A DNA stretch of 60,498 nt from Pseudomonadota bacterium (GTDB taxonomy: Bacteria; Pseudomonadota; Alphaproteobacteria; Rhizobiales; Xanthobacteraceae). This document shows, piece by piece, positions 26,143 to 35,377 of the stretch. Positions within the stretch are counted from its first letter, which is position 1; every line of letters starts with the position of its first letter. The translations under genes and the position numbers were made by a program. The stretch covers positions 1-60,498 of the forward strand of contig JAFEFL010000024.1 of assembly GCA_018240595.1 (NCBI GenBank). The letters run 5' to 3'. A model generated the notes under the pieces. It saw nothing but the letters and a program-made list of their open reading frames with translations, made no database searches and had not been told where the DNA came from.

Positions 26143-28887
26143 CTACTCCGCGCCCTTGAGCCGCTCGATCGCCTCGGCGATCTTGGTCTTGCGGGCCAGC
26201 GCTTCCTCGCGCTTGGCCCTCTCCTCCTCGACCACCTCGGGTTCGGCGCGCTCGACGAATTTCGGATTGCCGAGCTTCTTCTCGACGCGGTCGATATCGT
26301 CCTCGGCCTTCTTCATTTCCTTGGCGAGGCGCGCGCGCTCGGCGGCGATATCGATGACGCCGATGAGCGGCAGCGCCACCAGATCGCCGCGCACCACGAG
26401 CTGCGCCGAGCCCTGCGGCGGCGTCGCCGCCGCCGACATCTCCGACACGCGGGCAAGCCGCTTGATGAACTCGGCCCAGCGTTCGGCGCGCGCCTGCGTC
26501 TCGGCCGAGACACCCGAGAGCACCAGCGGGATGTTGACGTTGATGTTCATCTCGGCGCGGATCGAGCGGATCGCGGTGATGAGATCGATCACCCAGCCGA
26601 TCTCGGCCTCCGCCTTGTCGTCGGTGAGGCCCTCGAGCTTCGACCATGGCGCCAGCGCCAGCAACGTCTCGCGTTGCGGGCCCTGCTCCGCCGTCACCCG
26701 CCACAGCTCTTCGGTGATGAAGGGCATGAACGGATGCAGCATCTTGATGATTTCATCGAGCGCCCAGGCGGCCGTGGCGCGGGTCTCGGTCTTGGCCGCG
26801 CCGTCCGGGCCGGTCAGCAGCGGCTTCGACAGTTCGACATACCAGTCGCAATAGACGTTCCAGACGAAGCGATAGGCCGCGTTGGCGGCTTCGGCGAACT
26901 TGAACTCGCCGAGCGCGGCGGTGACTTCGTCCAGCGCCTTCTGCGTCTCGTGCGCGATCCAGCGGTTGAGCACTTCCTTGGCGGATTTCGGATCGAAGCC
27001 GGCGACGCGCGCCGCGCCGTTGAATTCGACGAACCGCGCAGCGTTCCACAGCTTGGTCGCGAAGTTGCGGTTGTTCTCGACGTCCTGCGGGCCGAGGCGG
27101 ATATCGTGCGACGGCGCGACGTTGCGCATCAAGGTGAAGCGCAGCGCGTCGGCGCCGAACTCGTCGATGATGCCGAGCGGATCGACGACGTTGCCCTTGG
27201 ACTTCGACATCTTGGCGCCGGACGCATCGCGCACCAGGCGGTGGATGTAGATGTCCTTGAACGGGATCTGCGGCGCGCCCTTGTCGTCCTTCATGAAATG
27301 AAGGCCCATCATCATCATGCGGGCGACCCAGAAGAAGATGATGTCGAAGCCGGTGACCAAGGTATTGGTCGGATAGAAGCGCGCGAGCTCCTTGGTCTTG
27401 TCCGGCCAGCCGAGCGTCGAGAACGGCCACAGCGCCGACGAGAACCAGGTGTCGAGCACGTCCTCGTCGCGCTTCAGCGCAGTTCTGCTGCCATAGTGCT
27501 TGTCGGCCTCGGCTTGCGCCTCGGCTTCGCTCTCGGCGACGAAGACCTTGCCGTCGGGCCCGTACCACGCCGGAATCTGATGGCCCCACCAGAGCTGGCG
27601 CGAGATGCACCAGGGCTGGATGTTTTCCATCCAGTTGAAATAGGTCGCTTCCCAGTTCTTCGGCACGAAGGCCGAGCGGCCGTCGCGCACCGCGGCAATC
27701 GCCGGCTTCGCCAGTTCATGGGCGTTGACGTACCACTGGTCGGTGAGGAACGGCTCGATGACCACGTTGGAGCGGTCGCCATGCGGCACCGACAGGCCGT
27801 GCGGCTCGATCTTTTCGACCAGGCCCTTCTCCTCGAGACGCGCCACCAGCGCCTTGCGCGCGGCGAAACGATCGGAGCCGTGCATCGCCAGCGTTGCATC
27901 GAGATCGGCGGAGGCCGGCACGCCGGCCATGAAAGCCTCGTTGCCCTGCAACGCCAGCTTGGCCTCGACACTGAAGATATTGATCTGCGCCAGATTGTGC
28001 CGCTTGCCGACCTCGAAGTCGTTGAAGTCGTGCGCCGGCGTGATCTTCACCGCGCCCGAGCCCTTCTCCGGGTCGGAATATTCATCGGCCACGATCGGAA
28101 TGCGGCGGCCGACCAGCGGCAGGATGACGTTCTTGCCGACCAGCGCCTTGTAGCGCTCGTCGTCGGGATGCACGGCGACGCCGCTATCGCCCAGCATCGT
28201 CTCCGGACGCGTGGTGGCGACGACGATATAGGTCGAGGGATCTTCCGGATTGAAGGTCTTGCCTTCGAGCGGATAGCGCAGATGCCAAAGCGAGCCCTTG
28301 GTCTCGACCGGCACGACCTCGAGATCCGAGATCGCGGTCAAAAGCTTGGGATCCCAATTGACCAGGCGCTTGTCTTTATAGATCAGGCCCTCGCGATAAA
28401 GCTCAACGAAAACTTTAAGAACGGCCTTGGACAGGCCCTCGTCCATGGTGAAGCGCTCGCGCGACCAGTCGCAGGACGCGCCAAGGCGCTTGAGCTGATT
28501 GACGATGGTGCCGCCCGACTCCGCCTTCCAGGCCCAGACCTTCTCCAGGAACTTGTCGCGGCCGATCTCGCGGCGCGACGGCTCCTGCCGCTCCATCATT
28601 TGCCGCTCGACCACCATCTGCGTCGCGATGCCGGCATGGTCGGTGCCCGGCTGCCACAGCACGTCCTTGCCGCGCATGCGCTCGAACCGGCACAGCACGT
28701 CCTGCAACGTGTTGTTGAGGGCGTGGCCCATGTGCAGCGAGCCTGTGACGTTCGGCGGCGGGATGACGATGGCGTAGGTCTCGGCCCCGGCCCGTTCCGG
28801 CCGGCCGGCCTTGAAGGCGCCCACGTCCTCCCAAGCCTTCGAAATGCGGCCTTCGACGTCGGATGGCTGATAAGTCTTGTCAATCAT
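26143..28887 (-). CDS. valS: Valyl-tRNA synthetase
   Basis: Class I synthetase that charges tRNA-Val and edits Thr. The 914-residue product has PPPNVTGSLHMGHALN (HIGH box at 52-55), the CP1 editing domain with VVATTRPETMLGD, KMSKSKGNVVDP near residue 555, an anticodon-binding domain, and the C-terminal coiled coil (ERARLAKEMKKAEDDIDRVE) of bacterial ValRS. The open frame runs further upstream, but MIDKTYQPSDVE is the family start. A short dyad (AGCCGGC/GCCGGCT) overlaps the stop codon. Confidence 0.96.
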   Translation of the reverse strand: MIDKTYQPSDVEGRISKAWEDVGAFKAGRPERAGAETYAIVIPPPNVTGSLHMGHALNNTLQDVLCRFERMRGKDVLWQPGTDHAGIATQMVVERQMMERQEPSRREIGRDKFLEKVWAWKAESGGTIVNQLKRLGASCDWSRERFTMDEGLSKAVLKVFVELYREGLIYKDKRLVNWDPKLLTAISDLEVVPVETKGSLWHLRYPLEGKTFNPEDPSTYIVVATTRPETMLGDSGVAVHPDDERYKALVGKNVILPLVGRRIPIVADEYSDPEKGSGAVKITPAHDFNDFEVGKRHNLAQINIFSVEAKLALQGNEAFMAGVPASADLDATLAMHGSDRFAARKALVARLEEKGLVEKIEPHGLSVPHGDRSNVVIEPFLTDQWYVNAHELAKPAIAAVRDGRSAFVPKNWEATYFNWMENIQPWCISRQLWWGHQIPAWYGPDGKVFVAESEAEAQAEADKHYGSRTALKRDEDVLDTWFSSALWPFSTLGWPDKTKELARFYPTNTLVTGFDIIFFWVARMMMMGLHFMKDDKGAPQIPFKDIYIHRLVRDASGAKMSKSKGNVVDPLGIIDEFGADALRFTLMRNVAPSHDIRLGPQDVENNRNFATKLWNAARFVEFNGAARVAGFDPKSAKEVLNRWIAHETQKALDEVTAALGEFKFAEAANAAYRFVWNVYCDWYVELSKPLLTGPDGAAKTETRATAAWALDEIIKMLHPFMPFITEELWRVTAEQGPQRETLLALAPWSKLEGLTDDKAEAEIGWVIDLITAIRSIRAEMNINVNIPLVLSGVSAETQARAERWAEFIKRLARVSEMSAAATPPQGSAQLVVRGDLVALPLIGVIDIAAERARLAKEMKKAEDDIDRVEKKLGNPKFVERAEPEVVEEERAKREEALARKTKIAEAIERLKGAE

Positions 28888-28957
28888 GCGGTTTTGGGGG
28901 TCGGAATTCGTTTCGTGCGATGCGATTGGGCGGGTAGAAAGCCTGCCACGCCACCGG

Positions 28958-30187
28958 GTGTCAACATTGACCGACCTCTCCTCGCCCGCCACCCCGCCAC
29001 CGGCGGGCAACGCCACCAGAGCCATTGCCCTGCTCGCGACCGCGTCCTTCGCGGCGCAGGCCATGGTGCGCTCGACCGACTCGCTGCTGCCGCAGATCGC
29101 CGCCGACCTCAACGCCACGGTCGGCGCCACCTCGATCATCGTCACGCTCTACCTCCTGGCGCACGGCTCGGTGCAGCTCGTGGTCGGAACGATCGGCGAC
29201 CGCTACGGCAAGTACCTGTGCGTGACGCTGGCCGCCGGCTTCGCCGCCGTGATGGTCGTCGCCTGCGGGCTCGCCACCAGCCTGCCGGCGCTGGTCGCGG
29301 CGCGTGTCATCTGCGGTCTGGCCACCGGCTGGATCATTCCGCTGGCCATGGCCTTCATCGGCGATGTCATCCCGATGGAGCGCCGTCAGCAGGTGCTCGG
29401 CACCTTCCTCTCCGGCCAGATCCTCGGCCAGATGTTCGGCCAGGCCGCCAGCGGCGTGCTCGGCGATTATTTCGGCTGGCGCAACGTGTTCTTCATCCTC
29501 GCCGCGCTGCTCGCCGCCGCCACGGCGTGCCTGGTGTTCGAACTGATCCGCAATCCGATCACCCGTTCACACCACTCTTCCGGCAAAGGCGGCCCCGGAC
29601 TGGTTGAGGGTTACAAGATCGTTCTGAGTTCGTCCTGGGCGCGCAAAGTCGTCTTCGCCGCCTTCGTCGAAAGCGCGGCCATGTTCGGCGCGCTGACCTA
29701 TGTCGGCGCCTACCTGCACAGCCGCTTCGACGTTTCGTTCACGCTGGTCGGCCTCTTCGTTGGCGCCTTCGCCATTGGCGGGCTGGCCTACAGCCTGTCG
29801 GTCCGCGTCATGGTGCGCAGGCTCGGCCAAATCGGCTTGTCACGCACCGGCGGCCTCATGCTGTGCGCCTCGTTCCTGCTGCTCGCCTTCACCCCGCACT
29901 ACGCGCTGGCGCCGCTCGCCACCGCCGGCATCGGGCTCGGCTTCTACATGCTGCACAATACGCTGCAGGTGAACGCCACGCAGATGTCGCCGCAGGCGCG
30001 CGGCACGGCGGTCGCGATCTTCTCGTCGGCGCTCTACCTGGGGCAAACCGCCGGCGTCGCGGTGTTCGCGGTCATTTACGACCACTTCACCGCCGTGCCG
30101 ACCTTCGTCATCGCGGCCGCGTCGCTGCTTTGGCTGGGATTATGGATATCGCGGCATCTCAAGCGGCACGCCGCACTCGGCGTATAA
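28958..30187 (+). CDS. Major facilitator superfamily transporter
   Basis: Twelve-helix MFS permease of the drug:H+ antiporter type, judging by the first helices (ATSFAAQAMVRSTDSLLPQIA), GDRYGKYLC in the 2-3 loop and WIIPLAMAFIGDVIPMERR. The substrate is unknown. No suitably placed ATG exists: the only in-frame ATGs lie inside the valS start region, so a GTG at 28958 or TTG at 28967 is likely; I give 409 residues from the GTG. It is divergent from valS and its stop is directly adjacent to the popZ stop (no gap). It interrupts the usual valS-popZ-tolC order. Confidence 0.85.
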   Translation: MSTLTDLSSPATPPPAGNATRAIALLATASFAAQAMVRSTDSLLPQIAADLNATVGATSIIVTLYLLAHGSVQLVVGTIGDRYGKYLCVTLAAGFAAVMVVACGLATSLPALVAARVICGLATGWIIPLAMAFIGDVIPMERRQQVLGTFLSGQILGQMFGQAASGVLGDYFGWRNVFFILAALLAAATACLVFELIRNPITRSHHSSGKGGPGLVEGYKIVLSSSWARKVVFAAFVESAAMFGALTYVGAYLHSRFDVSFTLVGLFVGAFAIGGLAYSLSVRVMVRRLGQIGLSRTGGLMLCASFLLLAFTPHYALAPLATAGIGLGFYMLHNTLQVNATQMSPQARGTAVAIFSSALYLGQTAGVAVFAVIYDHFTAVPTFVIAAASLLWLGLWISRHLKRHAALGV

Positions 30188-30868
30188 TTACCTGCCGCCG
30201 CGCGAGACGCGTTCGATCTCGGCGCGCACGATGCGCTCGACAAGACCCGGCAGGTTGTCGTCGAGCCAGCTCTTCAGCATCGGCCGCAACATCTCCTTCA
30301 CCAGATCTTCCAGCGTGCGGGCATTGTTGCCGAGCACGGTGTTGGCGAGCGAGTGGAACGCGCTGTCGACTGCCGAGCGCGTCGCATTCGACAACAGTCC
30401 CCGGTCGATTGCCGACGGCGGCGATGGATCGGCCGGCTCGGCCGCCCCTTCGGCGAAGACAACGTCGGACGCGGCGTCGATGCGGCGAAAACTCTGCGCC
30501 GCGGGTGACGGCGTCGCCATTGCCTCGGTCAGATCGAGGACATCGGCGGCCGGCGGCGCGGGCGGAGGTGGCGGCGGCGCCACTGCCTCGGGCGGCTTGG
30601 GCGCCGGCTTCGGCGCAGCATCCATGCTGGCCAGCATGGCGTCGACATCGGCCTGATTGTTGGCCGGCTTCGGCGGTGGCGGTGGTGGCGGCGCGGGCTT
30701 GGCCGCGACCGGCGGCGGCGCGGGGACAGGCTTCGGCGGTGGTGGCGGCGCAGGCGCAGCGACCGCAGGCTTGGCAGCCTTGCCGGTGTCCTCATCCGCA
30801 ATGATGCGCCGGATGGAGGCGAGAATCTCCTCCATCGAAGGCTCTTGAGCCTTGGCCGGTTGGTTCAT
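30188..30868 (-). CDS. popZ: Polar organizing protein PopZ (DUF2497 family)
   Basis: PopZ forms a polar scaffold that anchors ParB/origin and cell-cycle proteins. The 226-residue product has the conserved N-terminal helix (EPSMEEILASIRRIIADE), a proline-rich disordered linker with PPPPPP runs (about 35-115), and the C-terminal oligomerisation helices (TLEDLVKEMLRPMLKSWLDDNLPGLVERIVR). The start at 30868 (MNQPAKAQEPSM) fits the family. Same strand as tolC, upstream; the stop is flush with that of the convergent MFS gene. Confidence 0.92.
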   Translation of the reverse strand: MNQPAKAQEPSMEEILASIRRIIADEDTGKAAKPAVAAPAPPPPPKPVPAPPPVAAKPAPPPPPPPKPANNQADVDAMLASMDAAPKPAPKPPEAVAPPPPPPAPPAADVLDLTEAMATPSPAAQSFRRIDAASDVVFAEGAAEPADPSPPSAIDRGLLSNATRSAVDSAFHSLANTVLGNNARTLEDLVKEMLRPMLKSWLDDNLPGLVERIVRAEIERVSRGGR

Positions 30869-31068
30869 TACGGGACCCCGAACACCGTCCTTGCAGACGA
30901 CAGATGCTGACACGTCACCGCGCAGCCGCGATGCGGCGGCGAATCGTCAGTATCTATCGTTTATACGACACCGCGGCGGTGCGAGGCAGCCGGAAAAGCT
31001 CGGCAGGACAATCAACTGTGGACACCAGCATCGCCGAATGTACGGGGTTCCCTGCTGATGCCGAATCA

Positions 31069-31094
31069 AAGCGCCGCCCACGAGGAGCGGCGCT
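31069..31094 (-). terminator. Intrinsic terminator after tolC
   Basis: AGCGCCGC/GCGGCGCT (31070-31077 with 31087-31094) form an 8-bp stem with a 9-nt loop; read on the minus strand it is followed by TTTGATT. It lies about 30 bp after the tolC stop. Confidence 0.65.
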
Positions 31095-31121
31095 AAGCTT
31101 TTACTGCTGGCCCGTCGGTTC

Positions 31122-32528
31122 CTATTTGCCGTCCGGCGTGCGCACGCCGGCCCAGCTATCGCGGACCTGATCGTAATGCACCTCGGCCTTGTAGGAGGTC
31201 ACGTGCAGGCCGAGCACCTGCGGCGACAACCGGCCGACCGCGGCCAGGAGGCTGTAGGACGCCACGACACGGTCGCGCTGCGCCGACACCAGCGACACGC
31301 GGGCATTCACCAGCGCCTGCTGCGCGTTCAAGACGTCAAGCGTGGTGCGCTGACCGACGCGCGCTTCTTCGCGCACGCCGTTGAGCGCGATTTCCGACGA
31401 TTGCACCTGCGCCGTCGTCGCTTCGATATTGCCCTTGGCGGCTTCGAGCTGGCCCCAGGCTTGCACGATGCCTTGGCGCACCTGGTCACGCGCCGTGTCC
31501 ATGTCGATGCGGCGCTGGCCGAGCGTCTCCTTGCTCTGGCGGATCAGCGAATACTCCGAACCGCCCTGATAGATCGGCACGCTGAGCGTACCGAGCACCG
31601 AGGCGTTGTAGCTTTCCATGGTCGAAAGGTTGCCCACGCCGAGATAGTTCTTGGTGAAGTTGCCCTGCACCGACACGGTCGGATACAGCGCGCCTTCGGC
31701 CACCTTCACCGCCTGCTGCGCGACATCGATATTGAACTGCGCGCTGGTGATCGACGGATGAATGGCGCTGCCCGTCGAGACCGCGGCCGCCAGATTGCCT
31801 GGCGAAAAGCGATCGACGGGCGATGCCGCCGCCAGCTTGCCCGGCTCGACGCCGATCACCTGACGGTACACCGCGGCCGACGTCTTGTAGTTCGATTCCG
31901 CGGTCAGCACCGAGGAACGGCCGGAGGCGAGCGAAGCTTCCGACTGCGCGACGTCGGTGCGCGTCACTTCGCCAACATTGAAGCGATCGCGCGTCTGCCG
32001 AAGCTGCTCCTGCAGCACTTCAACGTTGCGCCGCTGCAGGTCGAGGATGGCGGTATCGCGCAGCAGGTTCATGTAGGCGGTCGCCGCGTTCAGCAGCACC
32101 GTCTGCTCGGTCGAACGCAAGGTCTCGCGAGCGGCAAGCACCTGTGCCTCGGCCTGGCGCGTGCGGTTCGCGGTCTGGAAGCCATTGAACAGCGTCTGCG
32201 AAATCGTGGTGCCGAGGCTGACCGGCGAATTGTAGCCGCTGAGCGTCGAATAGGTTGACGGCGTCGTCGTCGTAACTTTGGTCACGGAGCTGACCGACTG
32301 CTGGCCGCCGGTCGCGGTGATCGAGACCTTCGGCCGATAGCCAGCCAGGGCCTGCGGCACGTTTTCATCGGTCGCACGCACGGCGGCGCGCTGGGAGTTC
32401 AGCGTTGGATTGTTGACGTAAGTCTGGACGAGAGCCGATTCCAATGTATCGGCCCACGCGGACGGCCACGCCATGACCGCCACAACGCCGGCGACACCGA
32501 CACTCCGCCCCACACGATAACGCAGCAT
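31122..32528 (-). CDS. tolC: TolC-family outer-membrane efflux protein
   Basis: Outer-membrane channel for efflux and type I secretion. The 468-residue precursor has a signal peptide (ending near AWADTLES), then the duplicated TolC coiled-coil/beta-barrel halves: ALVQTYVNNPTLNSQRAAVRA, PKVSITATGG, and LGTLSVPIYQGGSEYSLIRQSKE in the second half. I start at 32528 rather than 32576 because it gives a compact signal peptide; no strong ribosome binding site supports either. It is the likely partner for envelope pumps such as the RND system in this window. Confidence 0.93.
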   Translation of the reverse strand: MLRYRVGRSVGVAGVVAVMAWPSAWADTLESALVQTYVNNPTLNSQRAAVRATDENVPQALAGYRPKVSITATGGQQSVSSVTKVTTTTPSTYSTLSGYNSPVSLGTTISQTLFNGFQTANRTRQAEAQVLAARETLRSTEQTVLLNAATAYMNLLRDTAILDLQRRNVEVLQEQLRQTRDRFNVGEVTRTDVAQSEASLASGRSSVLTAESNYKTSAAVYRQVIGVEPGKLAAASPVDRFSPGNLAAAVSTGSAIHPSITSAQFNIDVAQQAVKVAEGALYPTVSVQGNFTKNYLGVGNLSTMESYNASVLGTLSVPIYQGGSEYSLIRQSKETLGQRRIDMDTARDQVRQGIVQAWGQLEAAKGNIEATTAQVQSSEIALNGVREEARVGQRTTLDVLNAQQALVNARVSLVSAQRDRVVASYSLLAAVGRLSPQVLGLHVTSYKAEVHYDQVRDSWAGVRTPDGK

Positions 32529-32654
32529 TCTCGACCCTAACCTTACCCCCCGACGAGCGCCGCTCTCCAACGGCACGAATCGTTTTGCCCCAGTGCTTTA
32601 CCGGGTGCGACCGGAACAATAGGCACTGCGGAAGCCGGTTAAAACCCCTTCCGC

Positions 32655-32686
32655 CCCCATCCCCAGAAGAATGCGGGGGGATGGGG
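32655..32686 (-). terminator. Hairpin between the PIMT-like gene and tolC
   Basis: CCCCATCCCC/GGGGATGGGG, a perfect 10-bp stem with a 12-nt loop, lies about 30 bp after the PIMT-like stop. On the minus strand it is followed by GCGGAAGGGGTTTTAA, so weak termination or a processing role is possible. Confidence 0.55.
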
Positions 32687-32717
32687 CATTTTCGCCACGG
32701 TATCCGGTAACGCCGCT

Positions 32718-33377
32718 CTAGAAAGCGAAAACCTGCGCCTTTGCAAAGCCAGGGAGCAGCGAGGCAGCGGCATCGAAGATGCGGCGGCCACCGAGTTCGG
32801 CGCCGCTGCGGCAATACAGCATGGCGCTGCTGGCCGGCGACGTGCCCTCGACACAGGCAAGGAGACCGCCTTCCTTGAGCTGGGTGCAGAACGATCCGGG
32901 AAGTTCCTCGACCGCGCCCTCGACCAGAATGGCGTCGTAGGGCGCCGCAGCAGCATAGCCTTGCACCAGCGTGCCGCTGACGACCTGGACATTGGCCGTG
33001 CCGGCCAGGGCCGATTTGGCGATCTGCGCGAGCGCGGCATCCTGCTCGAGCGCAACGACTTCGGCGGCGATGCGGCCGATAACGGCGGCCGAATAGCCGG
33101 TCGCGGCGCCGACGATGAGGACGCGATCGGTCGATTCGAGCGAGAGAGCCTGAATGAGCTTGGAGAGCACCATCGGCTTCATCAGGCGGCGCGTCGCCGC
33201 GCCGGCAGCGGAAAGGCCGAGATCCTGATCGAGATAAGCCAGCGCCTGCGACTTTTCCGGCACGAAGCGTTCGCGCGGAATCTCCAGCATCGCCGTGAGA
33301 ATGCGGATGTCGGTCACATCGGCGGGGCGGACCTGGCCGTCCACCATGTGGCGGCGGAGGGTGGCAAAGTCGGTCAT
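32718..33377 (-). CDS. PIMT-like (protein-L-isoaspartate O-methyltransferase family) protein
   Basis: Class I SAM-dependent methyltransferase fold related to Pcm. The 219-residue product has RPADVTDIRILTAMLEIPRERFVP, the AYLDQDL block and a SAM site VLIVGAATGYSAAV. The canonical GQTISxP motif that holds isoaspartate is replaced by AGAATRRLMKP, and the SAM loop has AAT instead of the usual TGS. This subfamily commonly precedes tolC in alphaproteobacteria. Repair activity on isoaspartate is therefore doubtful. ATG 33377 has GAGGAG upstream. Confidence 0.85.
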   Translation of the reverse strand: MTDFATLRRHMVDGQVRPADVTDIRILTAMLEIPRERFVPEKSQALAYLDQDLGLSAAGAATRRLMKPMVLSKLIQALSLESTDRVLIVGAATGYSAAVIGRIAAEVVALEQDAALAQIAKSALAGTANVQVVSGTLVQGYAAAAPYDAILVEGAVEELPGSFCTQLKEGGLLACVEGTSPASSAMLYCRSGAELGGRRIFDAAASLLPGFAKAQVFAF

Positions 33378-33505
33378 CAGCTCCTCGATGCGTGCGCAAA
33401 AGGCGCAGGCTTTTTGCGGCAAGGTTCGGCAAAAGGCAAGCCAAGCGGACCGGCAAGGGGGCGTTGTCGACCGCGCTTTCGTCCTATATAGGCTGGGGCC
33501 GCTTC

Positions 33506-33522
33506 GGGAGGCTTGGCCTCCC
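33506..33522 (+). other. Hairpin just upstream of tRNA-Cys
   Basis: GGGAGGC/GCCTCCC, a 7-bp perfect stem with a 3-nt TTG loop, ends 4 bp before the mature tRNA-Cys. It would sit in the 5' leader of the precursor. A possible promoter lies upstream: TTGTCG (33464-33469) and the palindromic CCTATATAGG (33483-33492). Confidence 0.6.
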
Positions 33523-33526
33523 AAAT

Positions 33527-33600
33527 GGCCTCGTGGCGGAGTGGTTACGCAGAGGACTGCAAATCCTTGCACCCCGGTTCGATTCCGGGCGAGGCCTCCA
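33527..33600 (+). tRNA. tRNA-Cys (anticodon GCA)
   Basis: All arms fold: acceptor GGCCTCG/CGAGGCC, anticodon GCA at 33559-33561, TTCGATT T-loop, discriminator T and an encoded 3' CCA. Confidence 0.96.
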
Positions 33601-33667
33601 CTTTCATTCAGGTCGTCTTCGGGCGGTCACGGCTCCACAGCCGGAACCTTTCGTGCGGCCTTGATGC

Positions 33668-33695
33668 TTGCAAATCGGAACGGCTTTGTTATAGC
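33668..33695 (+). promoter_or_regulatory. Putative tRNA-Asn promoter
   Basis: TTGCAA (33668-33673) and TATAGC (33690-33695) are 16 bp apart, with the -10 26 bp before the mature tRNA-Asn 5' end. Confidence 0.5.
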
Positions 33696-33721
33696 CCACC
33701 CCGGCAGGCACACCGCCTTGT

Positions 33722-33796
33722 TCCCGAGTAGCTCAGCGGTAGAGCATTCGACTGTTAATCGAATGGTCGCTGGTTCGATCCCAGCCTCGGGAGCCA
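33722..33796 (+). tRNA. tRNA-Asn (anticodon GTT)
   Basis: Acceptor TCCCGAG/CTCGGGA, D-arm AGCTCAGCGGTAGAGC, anticodon GTT at 33754-33756, T-arm GCTGGTTCGATCCCAGC, discriminator G and encoded CCA. Confidence 0.97.
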
Positions 33797-33922
33797 CTTT
33801 CTCTTTCTAGTTCAATACCTTGCAGGCATCAGCAGAAGCTCTTTGTCGGAGCGCATGATGCCGCTCGTCCGGCTTCGTTCCGTGATATGTCCACCCGGCC
33901 CTCACCACCCGGCCCGGACGCC

Positions 33923-35275
33923 ATGACCACTCCATCTTCTCCCGTCGTCAGTCCCCTGCTGACCGACCTCTACGAACTCAACATGGTCCAGGCCTATCTG
34001 GACAACGGCGAGAACGGCGAAGCCGTATTCGAATTCTTCGTGCGCCGGCTGCCCGCGCGGCGTGGCTTCCTGGTCGCGGCCGGGCTCGAGGACGTCCTGG
34101 ATTACCTGGAGACCTTGTGCTTCTCGCCGAGTGAGATCGAGTGGCTCAAGAGCACCGGCCGCTTCCGCGACAACTTCCTCGACTACCTGAGAAACTTCCG
34201 CTTCACCGGCGATGTCCACGCCATTCCGGAAGGTACGGTGTGTTACCCGCACGAGCCACTGGTCCGCATCACCGCGCCCCTCCCGCAGGCGCAGATCGTC
34301 GAGTCGCGGCTCATCAACATCCTGCATTTCCAGACGCTGATCGCCTCGAAGGCGGCGCGCATGGTGCTGGCGGCGCCGGGCAAGATCCTGTCCGACTTCG
34401 GGCTGCGCACCGCGCACGGCGCCGAAGCCGGACTCTATTCGGCGCGCGCCAGCTATATCGCCGGCTTCGGCGGTGCGGCCAATGTGCTGGCGGGCGAGCG
34501 CTACGGCATCCCGGTGGTCGGCACCATGGCGCATTCCTTCATTCAGGTGCATGACGACGAGGCGGTGGCCTTCGAGACCTTCGCCCGCGCACGGCCGCAG
34601 GACGTGATCCTTTTGATCGACACGTACGACACCGCAGCCGGCGCCCGCAAAGTCGTCGAACTGGCGCCGCGGCTGAAGGCCGACGGCGTCGCCGTGCGCG
34701 GCGTGCGCATCGATTCCGGCGATCTCATCGCATCGGCGCGTCAGGTGCGCGTCATCCTCGATCAGGGCGGCCTCAAGGACACCGTCATTCTCGTCAGCGG
34801 CGGCATCAACGAGGACGTGCTGCAAACGATGATGAAAGAAGCCGCGCCGATCGACGGCTTCGGCATCGGCGTCAATCTCGACGCTTCGATCGACGCGCCG
34901 TCGCTCGACTGCGCCTACAAGCTGCAGGAATATAAAGGCACGCCGAAGCGCAAATTATCGGAAGGCAAGCAGACCTGGCCGGGGCGGAAGCAGGTCTTCC
35001 GGCGCTATGGCAGCGATGGCCGCATGAGCGGCGACCTGTTGGCGCTCGAAGCCGACAAGGCGGAGGGCGAACCGCTGATCACCCAGGTGATGCGCGCCGG
35101 CAAACGTCTGGCGCCGGCTCCAGCCCTGGCGGAGATCCGCGAACGCGCCGCACGCGATCTCGAACGCCTGCCGGAGCCGCTGCAGCAGTTGCAGCCCGAC
35201 ACCGAGTATCCGGTCAAGGTTGCCGACAGCCTCGTCGCGCTGGCCAAGGAAGCCGACGCCAGGACGAAGCGATAG
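33923..35275 (+). CDS. pncB: Nicotinate phosphoribosyltransferase
   Basis: PncB makes nicotinate mononucleotide from nicotinate and PRPP in the NAD salvage pathway. The 450-residue product shows LLTDLYELNMVQAYL, FEFFVRRLPARRGFLVAAGLEDVL, DFGLRTAHGAEAGLYSARASYIAGF, GTMAHSF with the active-site His, and VRGVRIDSGDL. An in-frame ATG exists at 33887; I prefer 33923 because a GGA lies 6 nt before it, but both are possible. It lies downstream of two tRNA genes on the same strand. Confidence 0.94.
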   Translation: MTTPSSPVVSPLLTDLYELNMVQAYLDNGENGEAVFEFFVRRLPARRGFLVAAGLEDVLDYLETLCFSPSEIEWLKSTGRFRDNFLDYLRNFRFTGDVHAIPEGTVCYPHEPLVRITAPLPQAQIVESRLINILHFQTLIASKAARMVLAAPGKILSDFGLRTAHGAEAGLYSARASYIAGFGGAANVLAGERYGIPVVGTMAHSFIQVHDDEAVAFETFARARPQDVILLIDTYDTAAGARKVVELAPRLKADGVAVRGVRIDSGDLIASARQVRVILDQGGLKDTVILVSGGINEDVLQTMMKEAAPIDGFGIGVNLDASIDAPSLDCAYKLQEYKGTPKRKLSEGKQTWPGRKQVFRRYGSDGRMSGDLLALEADKAEGEPLITQVMRAGKRLAPAPALAEIRERAARDLERLPEPLQQLQPDTEYPVKVADSLVALAKEADARTKR

Positions 35276-35283
35276 CCTCGCGT

Positions 35284-35359
35284 TCCGCTCACCCCCGCGA
35301 AGGCGGGGGTCCAGTTCTTGAGCAAAGTCTGGGTCCCCGCTTCCGCGGGGACGAGCGGA
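35284..35359. repeat. Composite palindromic repeat between convergent pncB and the M24 gene
   Basis: Outer arms TCCGCTC (35284-35290) and GAGCGGA (35353-35359) enclose two hairpins: CCCCCGC/GCGGGGG with a GAAG loop and GTCCCCGC/GCGGGGAC with a TTCC loop. This is the classical dispersed palindromic element of rhizobial intergenic regions and may also terminate both convergent genes. Confidence 0.8.
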
Positions 35360-35377
35360 GAGAAAACGATAAGAGCG

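Noticed and set aside
25996..29607. 1203-codon plus-strand frame opposite valS
   Set aside because: Antisense shadow of valS; composition is typical of the opposite strand and no domain is visible.
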